Shown here in pieces: positions 26,977 to 36,093 of a DNA stretch of 47,434 nt. The translations under genes and the position numbers were made by a program. The stretch's first letter is position 1. Every line of letters begins with the position of its first letter. The stretch is from Gammaproteobacteria bacterium (GTDB lineage Bacteria > Pseudomonadota > Gammaproteobacteria > GRL18): the NCBI GenBank assembly GCA_026994225.1, contig JALWRI010000104.1:1-47434 (forward strand), given 5' to 3'. The notes below the pieces were generated by a model, which saw only the letters and a program-made list of their open reading frames with translations, made no database searches and was not told the DNA's origin.

Positions 26977-27558
26977 ATGATCAAGTTGGGTTTGTGTGGT
27001 GCTCATCGAACTGGTAAGACGACATTAGCAAAAGAACTAGCAAAAGTGTTAGAGTTACCCTTTGTTGCAACAGATAGTGGTGCAGTATTTAAACAATATG
27101 GTTTAAAAGCGGATGATAATATAGATATTGCTACTCGTATTCTTATTCAAGATGCGATTTTAGACGCTGGAGAGCAATGTTGGAAAGAGGCAGGAGAGTA
27201 TTTTATAACAGATAGAACGCCAATGGATATGTTAGCGTATACATTAGCGGATATACAAGGAGATACTACCTGTAATATTCATCTATTGGAACAATATAGC
27301 CACCGTTGTTTTCATTTATGTGAACAATATTTTACAAAGTTAAGTATTGTGCAACCAGGTATTCCCTTAGTGTATGAAGAAGGAAAAGCTGCATTAAATA
27401 TTGCTTATATTGAACACCTTAATGTCCTTATTCAAGGTTTATGTGCAGATGAAAGGATGACGAAACCAGTATTATATCTATCCCGAAATTGTGTAGATTT
27501 ATCCTTACGGGTTTCTGCTATCAGTGAACAATTATTTATAGATGATTTTGCTAAATAA
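26977..27558 (+). CDS. P-loop NTPase/kinase-like protein (AAA_28/NadR-like) in the tmk position
   Basis: This 193-residue protein stands exactly where thymidylate kinase (tmk) lies in the common mltG-tmk-holB order, but it is not an ordinary Tmk. It starts with a P-loop GAHRTGKTT (residues 8-16), whereas Tmk has GxDGxGKT. It then has ATDSGAVFKQYG and a DR motif in ITDRTPMDMLAYTLAD (D79-R80). Such combinations occur in the AAA_28/NadR-kinase-like P-loop proteins, often from phages. A DR pair after the P-loop also occurs in nucleoside monophosphate kinases. I infer a small-molecule kinase; the substrate is unknown. Whether it replaces Tmk depends on a tmk gene elsewhere. It is 8 bases after mltG and 23 before holB. 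Confidence 0.75.
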   Translation: MIKLGLCGAHRTGKTTLAKELAKVLELPFVATDSGAVFKQYGLKADDNIDIATRILIQDAILDAGEQCWKEAGEYFITDRTPMDMLAYTLADIQGDTTCNIHLLEQYSHRCFHLCEQYFTKLSIVQPGIPLVYEEGKAALNIAYIEHLNVLIQGLCADERMTKPVLYLSRNCVDLSLRVSAISEQLFIDDFAK

Positions 27559-27581
27559 TATATTCTAAAACTGGGGGAAAT

Positions 27582-28553
27582 ATGCAACTATATCCTTGGC
27601 AAGAAGATCTGTGGGTAAAGTGGTTTGGAAAAGGACAAAATATCACAGGACAAAGTTTTTTATTGTATACAGGAAAAGGACAAGGTAAACGACATTTTGC
27701 ACATTATTTAAGTCAAAGTTGGTTGTGTGAATCACCGTTGGAGAAGGGAAAAGCATGTGGGCTATGCCAGCAATGTCATTTATTTACAGTGGGAACACAT
27801 CCTGATTTTTTATTAATAGAAGGAGATGGAGCAGGAGAGGGAAAAAATATCACCATTGATATGATACGGAATATGTTAAAGTGGAGTATTCTAACACCAC
27901 AATTAGCCAATAAACGGATAGTTGTTATTTATCTAGCAGAAGAGATGAATGTCTATGCTGCAAATAGTATTTTAAAAATGTTAGAAGAACCTGTTAATCA
28001 TACGGTTTTTATCTTATTATCAGAACATCCTTATAAACTGCTGCCTACTATTCGTAGTCGCTGTCAACGTATTGATTTAGGTAAGGCATCTATGCAACAA
28101 TCCATTGATTGGTTGCATACAACATTGCCGCAAGCTCATTATATTAAACAAACATTAATAGTAAGTTATGGTGCGCCATTATGGGCAAAAAAATTATTGG
28201 ATCAAGCGGGTTTTGAAACGTTACAACAATGTTTTACACAATTATTAGCTGTTTATTTATATCAGCAAGAACCTTTACAAGTAGCAGAGCAATGGCAGAA
28301 AATAGCATTTATTAATGAATGGCTCTATTATTGGGTAATGGAATGTATTTATGCCAAAGAAACAGGTCATATATCGCCGGTATTAAAAGTATTAGCAAAA
28401 CAAGAACTATTAGATTATTTTTTATCACAACTCAATACACAACAGATGTTTGTTTTATTAGATAAGGTTATTCAGTGGAAAACACAGGAAAATGTTTTAA
28501 ATCGTTTATTAATGATAGAATCATTTTTGTTACAGTGGCAATTACGTCAGTGA
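27582..28553 (+). CDS. holB: DNA polymerase III subunit delta' (HolB)
   Basis: Delta' is the rigid stator of the clamp loader. The 323 residues show the AAA+ clamp-loader fold with a degenerate nucleotide loop (YTGKGQGKRHFA), a zinc module with CGLCQQC at about residues 59-65, the segment AANSILKMLEEP and the arginine-finger motif SRC (IRSRCQRI). The gene order (kinase-like gene, holB, pilZ, tatD) follows the pseudomonad pattern. GGGG lies nine bases before the ATG. Confidence 0.93.
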   Translation: MQLYPWQEDLWVKWFGKGQNITGQSFLLYTGKGQGKRHFAHYLSQSWLCESPLEKGKACGLCQQCHLFTVGTHPDFLLIEGDGAGEGKNITIDMIRNMLKWSILTPQLANKRIVVIYLAEEMNVYAANSILKMLEEPVNHTVFILLSEHPYKLLPTIRSRCQRIDLGKASMQQSIDWLHTTLPQAHYIKQTLIVSYGAPLWAKKLLDQAGFETLQQCFTQLLAVYLYQQEPLQVAEQWQKIAFINEWLYYWVMECIYAKETGHISPVLKVLAKQELLDYFLSQLNTQQMFVLLDKVIQWKTQENVLNRLLMIESFLLQWQLRQ

Positions 28554-28571
28554 TAAGAGAAGGAGGGTACG

Positions 28572-28916
28572 ATGAATAAGCCACGTCAAAGTATATTATC
28601 GTTAACTATTAAAGATAAAAGTGCCTTATATGCTGCATATATGTCATTTATTAAAAATGGGGGATTATTTATTCCTACTAATAAGAGCCATAAACTTGGT
28701 GATGAAGTCTTTATGTTATTGACTTTAATGGATGATAAGGAAAAATTACCCGTAGCAGGGACGATAGTTTGGATTACTCCAAAAGGAGCGCAAGGAAATC
28801 GAGCAAGCGGTATTGGTGTACAGTTTAGTGATCAAGATGGAGGTAAGGCACGTAGTAAAATTGAAACCTATCTTGCTGGAACATTATCATCTGAACGTCA
28901 TACCCATACTATGTAA
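28572..28916 (+). CDS. pilZ: Type IV pilus assembly protein PilZ
   Basis: This 114-residue protein is the founding type of PilZ, required for type IV pilus assembly through PilB and FimX-type partners. It matches by position (holB-pilZ-tatD, as in Pseudomonas and Xanthomonas) and by sequence (ILSLTIKDKSALYAAYMSFIKNGGLFIPT, then ASGIGVQF). It lacks the RxxxR and D/NxSxxG motifs, so like its homologues it should not bind cyclic di-GMP itself. A near-perfect AAGGAGGG precedes the ATG, suggesting strong translation. Confidence 0.92.
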   Translation: MNKPRQSILSLTIKDKSALYAAYMSFIKNGGLFIPTNKSHKLGDEVFMLLTLMDDKEKLPVAGTIVWITPKGAQGNRASGIGVQFSDQDGGKARSKIETYLAGTLSSERHTHTM

Positions 28917-28945
28917 AACATCATATAATCAAAAAGTAAAAATAA

Positions 28946-29716
28946 ATGCAATTAGTTGACACTCACTGTCATTTAGACAGATTAAATTTAGATCAGTATA
29001 AAGATGGCTTGGATGGTGCATTAGCCTTTGCAAAAAGTAAACAAGTGATGCATTTCTTATGTGTTGCCATTAGCCTCCCCGATTATCCCTCATTATTAGA
29101 GATGGCAAAGCGTTATGCCTGTATTGATGTATCAGTAGGAGTACATCCTAATGAAGATGCGGGTAATCTTATTGATGTAGATGCGTTAGATAGCTATGCA
29201 CAAGATCCATCAGTGGTTGCTATTGGTGAAACAGGATTGGATTATTTTCGTAGTGAAGGAGATTTAAATTGGCAACAACAGCGTTTTAGAGAACATATTG
29301 AGGTGGCAAAATCAGTAAAAAAACCATTGATTATCCATACTCGTGAAGCAGCACAAGATACCTTAAAAATATTAAAAGAAGAAAATGCCCAGCAAGTGGG
29401 AGGTATTATGCATTGTTTTGTTGAAGATTGGGAGATTGCAAAAGCGGCAATGGATTTGAATTTTTTAATTTCTTTTTCCGGGATAGTGACGTTTAAAAAT
29501 GCAACAGTGCTACATGATGTAGCGGTAAAAGTACCCGCAGATAAAATATTAATTGAAACGGATTCCCCTTATCTTGCACCAGTGCCTTATCGGGGTAAAA
29601 GTAATCAACCTGCGTATGTGTACTATGTGGCAGAATATCTAGCAAAATTACGGCAAACTACTATAGAAGATATTGCTAAAATAAGCTGGGATAATTATTT
29701 TTCCTTAATAGCATAA
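28946..29716 (+). CDS. ycfH: TatD-family metallohydrolase (YcfH type)
   Basis: TatD-family proteins are two-metal TIM-barrel hydrolases, with DNase activity shown for TatD itself. All ligands are visible: H7 and H9 (DTHCHLD), E95 (GETGLDY), H131 (IHTRE), H156 (MHCF) and D206 (ETDSPYLAPVP). The sequence is closest to YcfH, which in E. coli also follows holB. Its length is 256 residues. It is 29 bases after pilZ, and the class I fumarase gene follows after 84 bases. Confidence 0.92.
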   Translation: MQLVDTHCHLDRLNLDQYKDGLDGALAFAKSKQVMHFLCVAISLPDYPSLLEMAKRYACIDVSVGVHPNEDAGNLIDVDALDSYAQDPSVVAIGETGLDYFRSEGDLNWQQQRFREHIEVAKSVKKPLIIHTREAAQDTLKILKEENAQQVGGIMHCFVEDWEIAKAAMDLNFLISFSGIVTFKNATVLHDVAVKVPADKILIETDSPYLAPVPYRGKSNQPAYVYYVAEYLAKLRQTTIEDIAKISWDNYFSLIA

Positions 29717-29800
29717 CGGATAGAGCGTTTTATTGCACTATTAAGAGTTAAAACAGCAGTAAAAACGTTTATACCTCACATCAGATAATGACTGTATTTT

Positions 29801-31303
29801 ATGAAAAGTATCCAACAAGATGATTTTATTCAAAGTATCACCGATGCGTTACAGTTTATATCCTATTATCATCCTATTGATTATATTCAAGCATTAGGGC
29901 GGGCTTACGAAAAAGAGCAATCAAATGCCGCAAAAGATGCGATGGCACAAATTATTGTTAACTCTCGTATGTGTGCACAAGGACATAGACCACTTTGTCA
30001 AGATACTGGCATTGTAGTCGTCTTTCTTGAGATTGGTATGGATATACGCTGGAATACCAATATGGATATAGAAGCGATGGTTAATCAAGGGGTACATAAT
30101 GCTTACACACATCCAGATAATATATTGCGTGCTTCGGTATTAAGTGATCCGGCAGGTGAACGGAAAAATACGCGTGATAATACCCCCGCTGTAATACATA
30201 CTCGTATGGTGGCAGGAGATACTATTTCAGTAAAAATTGCAGCAAAGGGGGGTGGCTCAGAAAATAAAGCCCGCTTTGCTACGTTAAACCCCAATAGTGA
30301 TATAGTGCAATGGGTATTAGAACAAGTCAAAACGATGGGGGCAGGGTGGTGTCCCCCTGGTATTTTAGGGATAGGGATTGGCGGTACACCAGAAAAAGCC
30401 TTGCTGATGGCAAAAGAATCGTTAATGCAAGTGATAGATATAGATATATTACAGCAACGTGGGGCAAAAAATACTATTGAAGCATTGCGATTAGAGTTAT
30501 ATGAAAAAATTAATGAGTTAGGTATTGGAGCGCAAGGATTAGGTGGATTAACAACCGTTTTGGATGTAAAAATACAAGATTACCCCGTTCATGCTGCCTC
30601 ATTACCCGTTGCGATAATACCTAATTGTAGTGCAACTCGGCATATTCATTTTATCCTAGATGGTAGTGGTGCAGCCACATTTACTCCACCCCGTTTAGAA
30701 GATTATCCCAAAGTAACTTGGGTCGCTTCTAAACAAGCAAAAAGAATCAACCTGAATAACTTGGATAGAGAACAAATACAGACCTGGAAAGCGGGGGAAC
30801 AATTACTTTTAAATGGTAAACTCCTTACTGGACGAGATGCTGGTCATAAACGTATCCAAGATACGTTGGCAGAGGGAAAACCACTGCCAGAGGGTATAGC
30901 GTTGCAAAATAGTTTTATTTATTATGTAGGACCTGTCGATCCCGTAAAAGAAGAAATAGTAGGGCCTGCAGGGCCTACCACAGCAACCCGTATGGATAAA
31001 TATACCGATACTATGTTGGCAGCAGGTCTGTTAGGTATGATAGGAAAAGCAGAACGGGGAGCTGCAACTATTAACAGTATTCGAGAGTATAAGGCTGTAT
31101 ATTTGATTGCAGTGGGGGGAGCGGCATATTTAATATCTAAAGCGATAGCTAAAGCAAGAATCGTTGCTTATCCTGAACTCGGTATGGAAGCTATCTATGA
31201 ATTTGAAGTGATTGATATGCCTGTTACCGTAGCAGTGGACAGTAATGGTCATTCTATACATCAAAGTGGTCCTGAACAATGGCAGGTCATACAAAAAAAA
31301 TAG
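29801..31303 (+). CDS. fumA: Fumarate hydratase, class I (iron-sulphur)
   Basis: It interconverts fumarate and malate with an oxygen-sensitive [4Fe-4S] cluster. The single chain of 500 residues contains the alpha and beta parts fused. The three cluster cysteines are C66 (RPLCQDTG), C184 (GAGWCPPG) and C276 (IPNCSATRH), with spacings very close to those of characterised class I enzymes. The beta part has GRDAGHKR and the VGPAGPTTATRMD loop. The nearby sucCD (41 bases downstream) supports a TCA-cycle role. It is not split into two subunits as in some anaerobes. Confidence 0.93.
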   Translation: MKSIQQDDFIQSITDALQFISYYHPIDYIQALGRAYEKEQSNAAKDAMAQIIVNSRMCAQGHRPLCQDTGIVVVFLEIGMDIRWNTNMDIEAMVNQGVHNAYTHPDNILRASVLSDPAGERKNTRDNTPAVIHTRMVAGDTISVKIAAKGGGSENKARFATLNPNSDIVQWVLEQVKTMGAGWCPPGILGIGIGGTPEKALLMAKESLMQVIDIDILQQRGAKNTIEALRLELYEKINELGIGAQGLGGLTTVLDVKIQDYPVHAASLPVAIIPNCSATRHIHFILDGSGAATFTPPRLEDYPKVTWVASKQAKRINLNNLDREQIQTWKAGEQLLLNGKLLTGRDAGHKRIQDTLAEGKPLPEGIALQNSFIYYVGPVDPVKEEIVGPAGPTTATRMDKYTDTMLAAGLLGMIGKAERGAATINSIREYKAVYLIAVGGAAYLISKAIAKARIVAYPELGMEAIYEFEVIDMPVTVAVDSNGHSIHQSGPEQWQVIQKK

Positions 31304-31343
31304 CCGCAGCAAATATGATGCGATAGTGCAATGAGGATAAATA

Positions 31344-32507
31344 ATGAATTTACATGAATATCAGGCAAAAACACTATTTACTTCGTATGGTATTCCGGTA
31401 CCAGAAGGAGTGGTAATTACTGAACTAGAAGATTTACCCAATAAGGTACAAGGTATAGCAGGTGATAGTTGGGTAGTGAAAGCGCAAATTCATGCTGGAG
31501 CAAGAGGCAAAGTGGGAGGGGTGAAGGTTGTTAATACCCTTGAGAGATTACAGACAGTGTGTAGTGAGTTACTAGGCAGTAATTTAGCTACCCCTCAAAC
31601 ACATGGTAAGGTACTTCCTGTTAAGCAACTATTAATAGAGCAAACCTTGGATATACAGCGTGAATTATATTTAGGGATGTTAATAGATAGGAGTAAAGAA
31701 ACGATTGCATTGATGGCATCGGCAGCCGGAGGGATGGATATTGAAAAAGTAGCGGCCAAAACGCCTGAGAAAATTATCACGATTTATACTGATCCCCTAT
31801 TAGGCTTGCAAGCGTACCAATGTCGCCAGGTCGCTTTTTCCTTAGGATTAGTGGGGAAACAAATCGCTACATTAAGTAAGATTATGTTGGCATTAGATAA
31901 ATTATTTAGAGAAAAAGATATATCGTTAGTAGAGATTAACCCTTTAGTTGTAACCAAAGATGAACAATTATTAGCATTAGACGCCAAAATTAATATTGAT
32001 GATAATGCCTTATATCGTCATCAAAATATAAGGGCAATGCGGGATATTAGCCAAGAGAATGCAAGGGAAGCACAAGCTGCTGAACATGATCTGAACTATA
32101 TTGCCCTAGAGGGTAATATAGGTTGTATGGTCAATGGTGCAGGATTAGCGATGGCAACGATGGATTTAATTAAATTACATGGAGGTGAACCGGCAAATTT
32201 TTTGGATGTAGGAGGAGGCACAACAGCAGAACGTGTGGCAGAAGCCTTTAAATTAATTCTTACTGATACAAAAGTTGCCGCCATATTGGTGAATATTTTT
32301 GGGGGTATTGTACGCTGTGATTTGATTGCAGAAGGAATTATTCAGGCAGTAAAAGAAGTAGGAGTAACTATTCCCGTGATTGTACGTTTAGAAGGTACGA
32401 ATGCCAAGCAAGGTTTGGAGCTATTAGCACATAGTGGTCTAAATGTTGAAACCGCAAGTGATTTAACCACCGCAGCACAACGTGCTGTGGCAAGTGTAGT
32501 GGGATAA
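31344..32507 (+). CDS. sucC: Succinate-CoA ligase, beta subunit
   Basis: It forms with SucD the enzyme that makes ATP or GTP from succinyl-CoA. The 387 residues start [11 protein letters not shown], have an ATP-grasp domain ([20 protein letters not shown]) and the C-terminal part with [13 protein letters not shown] and [10 protein letters not shown]. Malate-CoA ligase (MtkA) is a close relative; IFGGIVRCD and the TCA-gene context favour SucC. GAGGA lies six bases before the ATG. Confidence 0.93.
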   Translation: MNLHEYQAKTLFTSYGIPVPEGVVITELEDLPNKVQGIAGDSWVVKAQIHAGARGKVGGVKVVNTLERLQTVCSELLGSNLATPQTHGKVLPVKQLLIEQTLDIQRELYLGMLIDRSKETIALMASAAGGMDIEKVAAKTPEKIITIYTDPLLGLQAYQCRQVAFSLGLVGKQIATLSKIMLALDKLFREKDISLVEINPLVVTKDEQLLALDAKINIDDNALYRHQNIRAMRDISQENAREAQAAEHDLNYIALEGNIGCMVNGAGLAMATMDLIKLHGGEPANFLDVGGGTTAERVAEAFKLILTDTKVAAILVNIFGGIVRCDLIAEGIIQAVKEVGVTIPVIVRLEGTNAKQGLELLAHSGLNVETASDLTTAAQRAVASVVG

Positions 32508-32517
32508 GGAAAACGTT

Positions 32518-33396
32518 ATGAGTATTTTAGTGAATAAGGATACTAAAGTTATCGTACAAGGATTTACAGGCAAGCAGGGAACTTTTCATGCTGAGCAAAG
32601 CATAGCTTATGGTACAAATATTGTAGCAGGGGTAACACCAGGAAAAGGCGGTACAACACATTTACAACGCCCAGTATTTAATACGGTGCAAGATGCAGTG
32701 GAGGCAACCGGTGCAAATGCGAGCATGATTTATGTACCTGCTGCATTTGCTGCAGATGCCATACTTGAAGCGACTGATGCCGGTATCAATGTCATTATTT
32801 GTATTACCGAAGGCATCCCAGTACAAGACATGATGCGAATAAAAGCGATACACCGTGCTATGGGAGAAAATGCACCTGCGCTGATAGGTCCTAATTGTCC
32901 AGGTATTATTACACCAGGAGAATGTAAAATAGGTATTATGCCCGGCAGTATCCATCAAACTGGAAGTGTCGGTATTATTTCCCGTTCAGGTACGTTAACT
33001 TATGAAGCGGTGTATCAAACTACGCAACAAGGATTAGGGCAAAGTACCTGTATAGGTATTGGTGGTGATCCAATACATGGCTTGAATTTTATAGATTGTT
33101 TACGTTTATTTGAACAAGACAGTGCAACGCAAGCTATTATTATGGTAGGGGAAATTGGCGGGACAAAAGAAGAAGAAACAGCAGCTTTTATTAAAGAACA
33201 AGTAACGAAGCCAGTAGTTGCCTATATTGCAGGAATGACCGCTCCTACAGGACGACGTATGGGACATGCTGGAGCAATTATTGCAGGCGGAAAAGGGAGT
33301 GCAAAAGAAAAAATAGCGGCATTGCAGTGTGCTGGTGTAGAAGTTGCAGATTCTCCGGCTATGATGGGAGAATGTTTACAAAAAATAATGCGCTAA
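32518..33396 (+). CDS. sucD: Succinate-CoA ligase, alpha subunit
   Basis: The alpha subunit binds CoA and carries the phosphohistidine. The 292 residues include the CoA-binding [33 protein letters not shown] and the active-site H250 in [13 protein letters not shown]. It follows sucC by ten bases with AAGGAAA upstream. Its stop is one base from the stop of the converging cyclase gene, leaving no room for a separate terminator between them. Confidence 0.95.
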   Translation: MSILVNKDTKVIVQGFTGKQGTFHAEQSIAYGTNIVAGVTPGKGGTTHLQRPVFNTVQDAVEATGANASMIYVPAAFAADAILEATDAGINVIICITEGIPVQDMMRIKAIHRAMGENAPALIGPNCPGIITPGECKIGIMPGSIHQTGSVGIISRSGTLTYEAVYQTTQQGLGQSTCIGIGGDPIHGLNFIDCLRLFEQDSATQAIIMVGEIGGTKEEETAAFIKEQVTKPVVAYIAGMTAPTGRRMGHAGAIIAGGKGSAKEKIAALQCAGVEVADSPAMMGECLQKIMR

Positions 33397-33397
33397 T

Positions 33398-35164
33398 TTA
33401 CTTAATATACTCTGCAACGGTAAGAATTTTATATGCCTTGATCAGCTTTTTTTTCCCTTTTAAACGTAGTGGTGCAATCGCTTTGACTTTTACTTTCTCT
33501 TGCACCATATCATAGGTACTTTGGCTAATTAATATACTATCTATGCTTGCCGCATTTTGTAAACGTTGTGCTGTATTGACGTTATCACCAATAAGGGTAA
33601 AGTCTCGGCGATAATGTCGGCTACCAATATCGCCCAAAATGACATGCCCTGAATTAATGCCAATACGAACATGTACATCTTGTTCAGTCATTTTGTGTAA
33701 AAAAGGTAAGGTATCTAACATCATTTGGGCAGCACAAATTGCACGATGCGCACCATCATCTTGTCGTCCAAAAGAGGCAAAGATGGCATCACCAATAAAT
33801 TTATCAATGGTAGCATCATAATACATTAATGCTTCTACCATGTGGTCAAAATACAGGTTTAAAAATTCGACCACTTTGCGGGAACTGAGTTTTTCACATA
33901 AGGTAGTAAAACTGACAATATCACTAAATAAAATAGTACGAAATTTATCTTCAGCAATCGTACCTCCTTGCGCTTGTATATCTGTGATACGGTGTACTGT
34001 TGAGTCAGAAACATAATGTCGAATAGCTTGTCGATGTTGTTCAAGCCGAATATCCGCTAATACCCGTTCTACTTCAGCTATGATACGGTCGGTATTAAAA
34101 GGTTTAGTAATATAGGCCTGGATACCCGTAGAATGTAATTTTATTTGATTAGCTTGGGTATCTTTACTGGTCATAATAATAATCGGTAAATTATGAGTAG
34201 TAGGGTGTTGGCGTATCCGAATACATAACTCCAAGCCATCTAGTTTGGGTAAATCAGCTTCAGTAATAAGTAAATGATATTCATCTTGGCGTAACTTTTT
34301 TAATGCTTCTTGTCCATTTTCCGTTTCATCAACACGAAATCCTTGCATTTTTAACGCATTACATATCATACTACGAGTAACTTGAATATGATCGGCAACT
34401 AAAACTTGCTCTGGACGTTCTTGTATCTGTCCTGATTGTAATAAACGTTTAATACGTGATAGTAATTCAGGTAATACTGATGGTTTAGTAATATAATCAT
34501 CTGCACCAGCTTCAAAACCTCGGTTAATTGCCTTTTCAGAGGTAGCGGAAGTGAGTAATAATACAGGGGTATTATTTCCTGATGCTTTTACTTTTTTACA
34601 TAAACTGAGCCCATCTAACTTTGGCATACCTACATCCAAGACTAACAAATCAATCTGTTCATTTTGAAAAATGCGATAGGCTTCTTCACCATCCCAACAG
34701 GGGAATACTTGATAGCCTTCGTCTTGCAATGAATGGACAACGATACCATGACATAAACGGCTATCATCGGCAAAGAGAATAGAGGGTTTACGATAAAATA
34801 GGGGAGCAATAGCCTTAGAGAGATCATTAGCGGTAAAGGGCATAGTTAAAAATTGATCAGCACGATGATTAATAGCTTGTTCACGAATGCCGGGATCGGA
34901 GGAAAGAAAAATAAGTTTTGTGCTATTGAGATGAGGAGTTGTACGTATTTTATCACAAATTTCTATGCCATTAAAATTTTTAAGCATAGTACGTAAAAAA
35001 ATGAGTCCAGGTTTAATTTTAATGATCTCTTGAAAATAATTATTTTGACTAGAATCTAAAGTAAAGAGTGTAAATTGATGGGGATCTAAAATATTTTTTA
35101 ATATTTCATTAATAGTGAGTGAATCAGTTAAAAGAAGAACACGAATTTTATCAGGTTTTTTCAT
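33398..35164 (-). CDS. Response regulator with three receiver domains and a class III adenylate cyclase
   Basis: The 588 residues contain REC1 (about 7-122), REC2 (128-242), REC3 (253-370) and a class III nucleotidyl cyclase (about 405-588). By alignment to REC2 the phosphoacceptor positions are R58 in REC1, D177 in REC2 (VLDVGMPKLDG) and E302 in REC3, so only REC2 can be phosphorylated in the normal way. The cyclase keeps both metal aspartates (D415 in LFSDIVSFT, D459 in DKFIGDAIFASFG), purine-specifying K455 and T523, and the transition-state N530 and R534, so it should be an active class IIIb adenylate cyclase. No transmembrane segment is visible. The gene lies 19 bases downstream of a single-domain response regulator, and both could serve one phosphorelay. 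Confidence 0.92.
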   Translation of the reverse strand: MKKPDKIRVLLLTDSLTINEILKNILDPHQFTLFTLDSSQNNYFQEIIKIKPGLIFLRTMLKNFNGIEICDKIRTTPHLNSTKLIFLSSDPGIREQAINHRADQFLTMPFTANDLSKAIAPLFYRKPSILFADDSRLCHGIVVHSLQDEGYQVFPCWDGEEAYRIFQNEQIDLLVLDVGMPKLDGLSLCKKVKASGNNTPVLLLTSATSEKAINRGFEAGADDYITKPSVLPELLSRIKRLLQSGQIQERPEQVLVADHIQVTRSMICNALKMQGFRVDETENGQEALKKLRQDEYHLLITEADLPKLDGLELCIRIRQHPTTHNLPIIIMTSKDTQANQIKLHSTGIQAYITKPFNTDRIIAEVERVLADIRLEQHRQAIRHYVSDSTVHRITDIQAQGGTIAEDKFRTILFSDIVSFTTLCEKLSSRKVVEFLNLYFDHMVEALMYYDATIDKFIGDAIFASFGRQDDGAHRAICAAQMMLDTLPFLHKMTEQDVHVRIGINSGHVILGDIGSRHYRRDFTLIGDNVNTAQRLQNAASIDSILISQSTYDMVQEKVKVKAIAPLRLKGKKKLIKAYKILTVAEYIK

Positions 35165-35183
35165 TAGACATAGAGAATAGCGT

Positions 35184-35678
35184 TTATTTAGTTGTAATAT
35201 TAACCAAATGTTTAATGGTGGTAAGCAGCTTTGTTTTATCTAACGGCTTTAACATAAAGTCACTTGCACCGAGTTTTTCACCCCATATTTTGCTAGATGT
35301 TTGCTCTTGTCCACTGATAAGAATGATGGGTATATGTTGCGTATCTTCTTGACGTTTCAAATAACGTGTAGCTTGAAAACCATTAATAACAGGCATGACT
35401 ACATCCATTAATATGATGAGTGGGGAATGTTCTTTAGCTATACGAATACCTTCTTTGCCATCGTGAGCAATTAAGGTTTGATAACCTTCTTCAGCTAACC
35501 ATTTTTGTAATGCGACAACTTGTGTACGTGAATCGTCAATAATCAGAATTTTTCCTGAGTGTTTTAAAACAGAGGAAGGGTTATTTGGATTATCTATTGT
35601 GCTATCAGAAGTGGAAAGACTCGCATTTTGATTAGATGCGGGTTTAAAAAGATGCTTAAAAAAATCCCAAAAAGGGAT
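35184..35678 (-). CDS. Single-domain response regulator with no standard start codon
   Basis: A complete receiver domain is encoded: ILIIDDSR (D48, D49), phosphoacceptor D92 in ILMDVVMPVING and K144 in FMLKPLD, numbered from the start proposed here. The open frame runs back to a TAA at 35685-35687. Between that stop and the domain there is no in-frame ATG, GTG or TTG; the first ATG is inside the receiver. The N-terminal reading PFWDFFKHLFKP followed by a Ser/Asn linker looks like a real amphipathic start, so I place the start at ATC 35676-35678, with AAGAG three bases before. This is uncertain: a sequence error or decayed start is possible. A hairpin with a T run covers the first codons. Confidence 0.65.
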   Translation of the reverse strand: MPFWDFFKHLFKPASNQNASLSTSDSTIDNPNNPSSVLKHSGKILIIDDSRTQVVALQKWLAEEGYQTLIAHDGKEGIRIAKEHSPLIILMDVVMPVINGFQATRYLKRQEDTQHIPIILISGQEQTSSKIWGEKLGASDFMLKPLDKTKLLTTIKHLVNITTK

Positions 35679-35679
35679 T
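35658..35679 (-). terminator. Terminator-like hairpin over the response-regulator start
   Basis: Read on the minus strand, AATCCC, a TTTTT loop, GGGATT and then a run of T residues resemble a short intrinsic terminator or attenuator. It lies within the first codons of the response regulator frame. The stem is only 6 bp, so strength is doubtful. Confidence 0.35.
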
Positions 35680-35793
35680 AGCTCTTAACTTTAAGAAAAT
35701 AAAATGATCTACTATAATGAGAATAAATACTTAATAGTTATTAAAGATAATCGGGTATGCTAACAGATATAAGAGAAAAGAAAAAGAAAAATC

Positions 35794-36000
35794 CTAAGCA
35801 ATAATATTAGGTATTAATAAGTTATGTAATAGATTAATTTCATCTTTTAAATGTAATTTACGTCTTTTCATACGTTTCATCTGCATTTGATCCACACTTG
35901 GATCATCCGATAAACGATTAATGACATCATCTAAATCTCGATGTTCTAGAGTAAGTATGGCTAATTTTTTTTGTAATAATTCTAGTTCTTGTTCAGTCAT
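35794..36000 (-). CDS. DUF465 (YdcH) family protein, 68 aa
   Basis: A small helical-hairpin protein of the YdcH/DUF465 family, recognised by the central LEHRDLDDVINRL and the basic MKRMKRRKLHLKDEINLL segment. Function is unknown in the family. It is 109 bases upstream of the response-regulator frame on the same strand and may share a transcript. No signal peptide or membrane segment is visible. Confidence 0.85.
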   Translation of the reverse strand: MTEQELELLQKKLAILTLEHRDLDDVINRLSDDPSVDQMQMKRMKRRKLHLKDEINLLHNLLIPNIIA

Positions 36001-36093
36001 AGTAGTGGTTTATTGTTTTGTTCTGGCACACTGCTAGAATCTATATATTCGATAACAGTGTCATGTAAAGCTTTATAAATACCCAGCCACATC

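Noticed and set aside
29726-29767. Imperfect inverted repeat between tatD and the fumarase gene.
   Set aside because: The arms (CGTTTTATTGC and GCAGTAAAAACG) pair only with a bulge and no T run follows, so I do not call a terminator.
31344-33396. Malate-CoA ligase (mtkAB) in place of sucCD.
   Set aside because: The segments match SucC (IFGGIVRCD) and the neighbouring class I fumarase points to the TCA cycle; no serine-cycle genes are present.
35184-35408. A 74-residue ORF starting at the ATG in the middle of the response regulator.
   Set aside because: It would begin at the residue just before the phosphoacceptor Asp and lose half the receiver fold; the real frame extends upstream.
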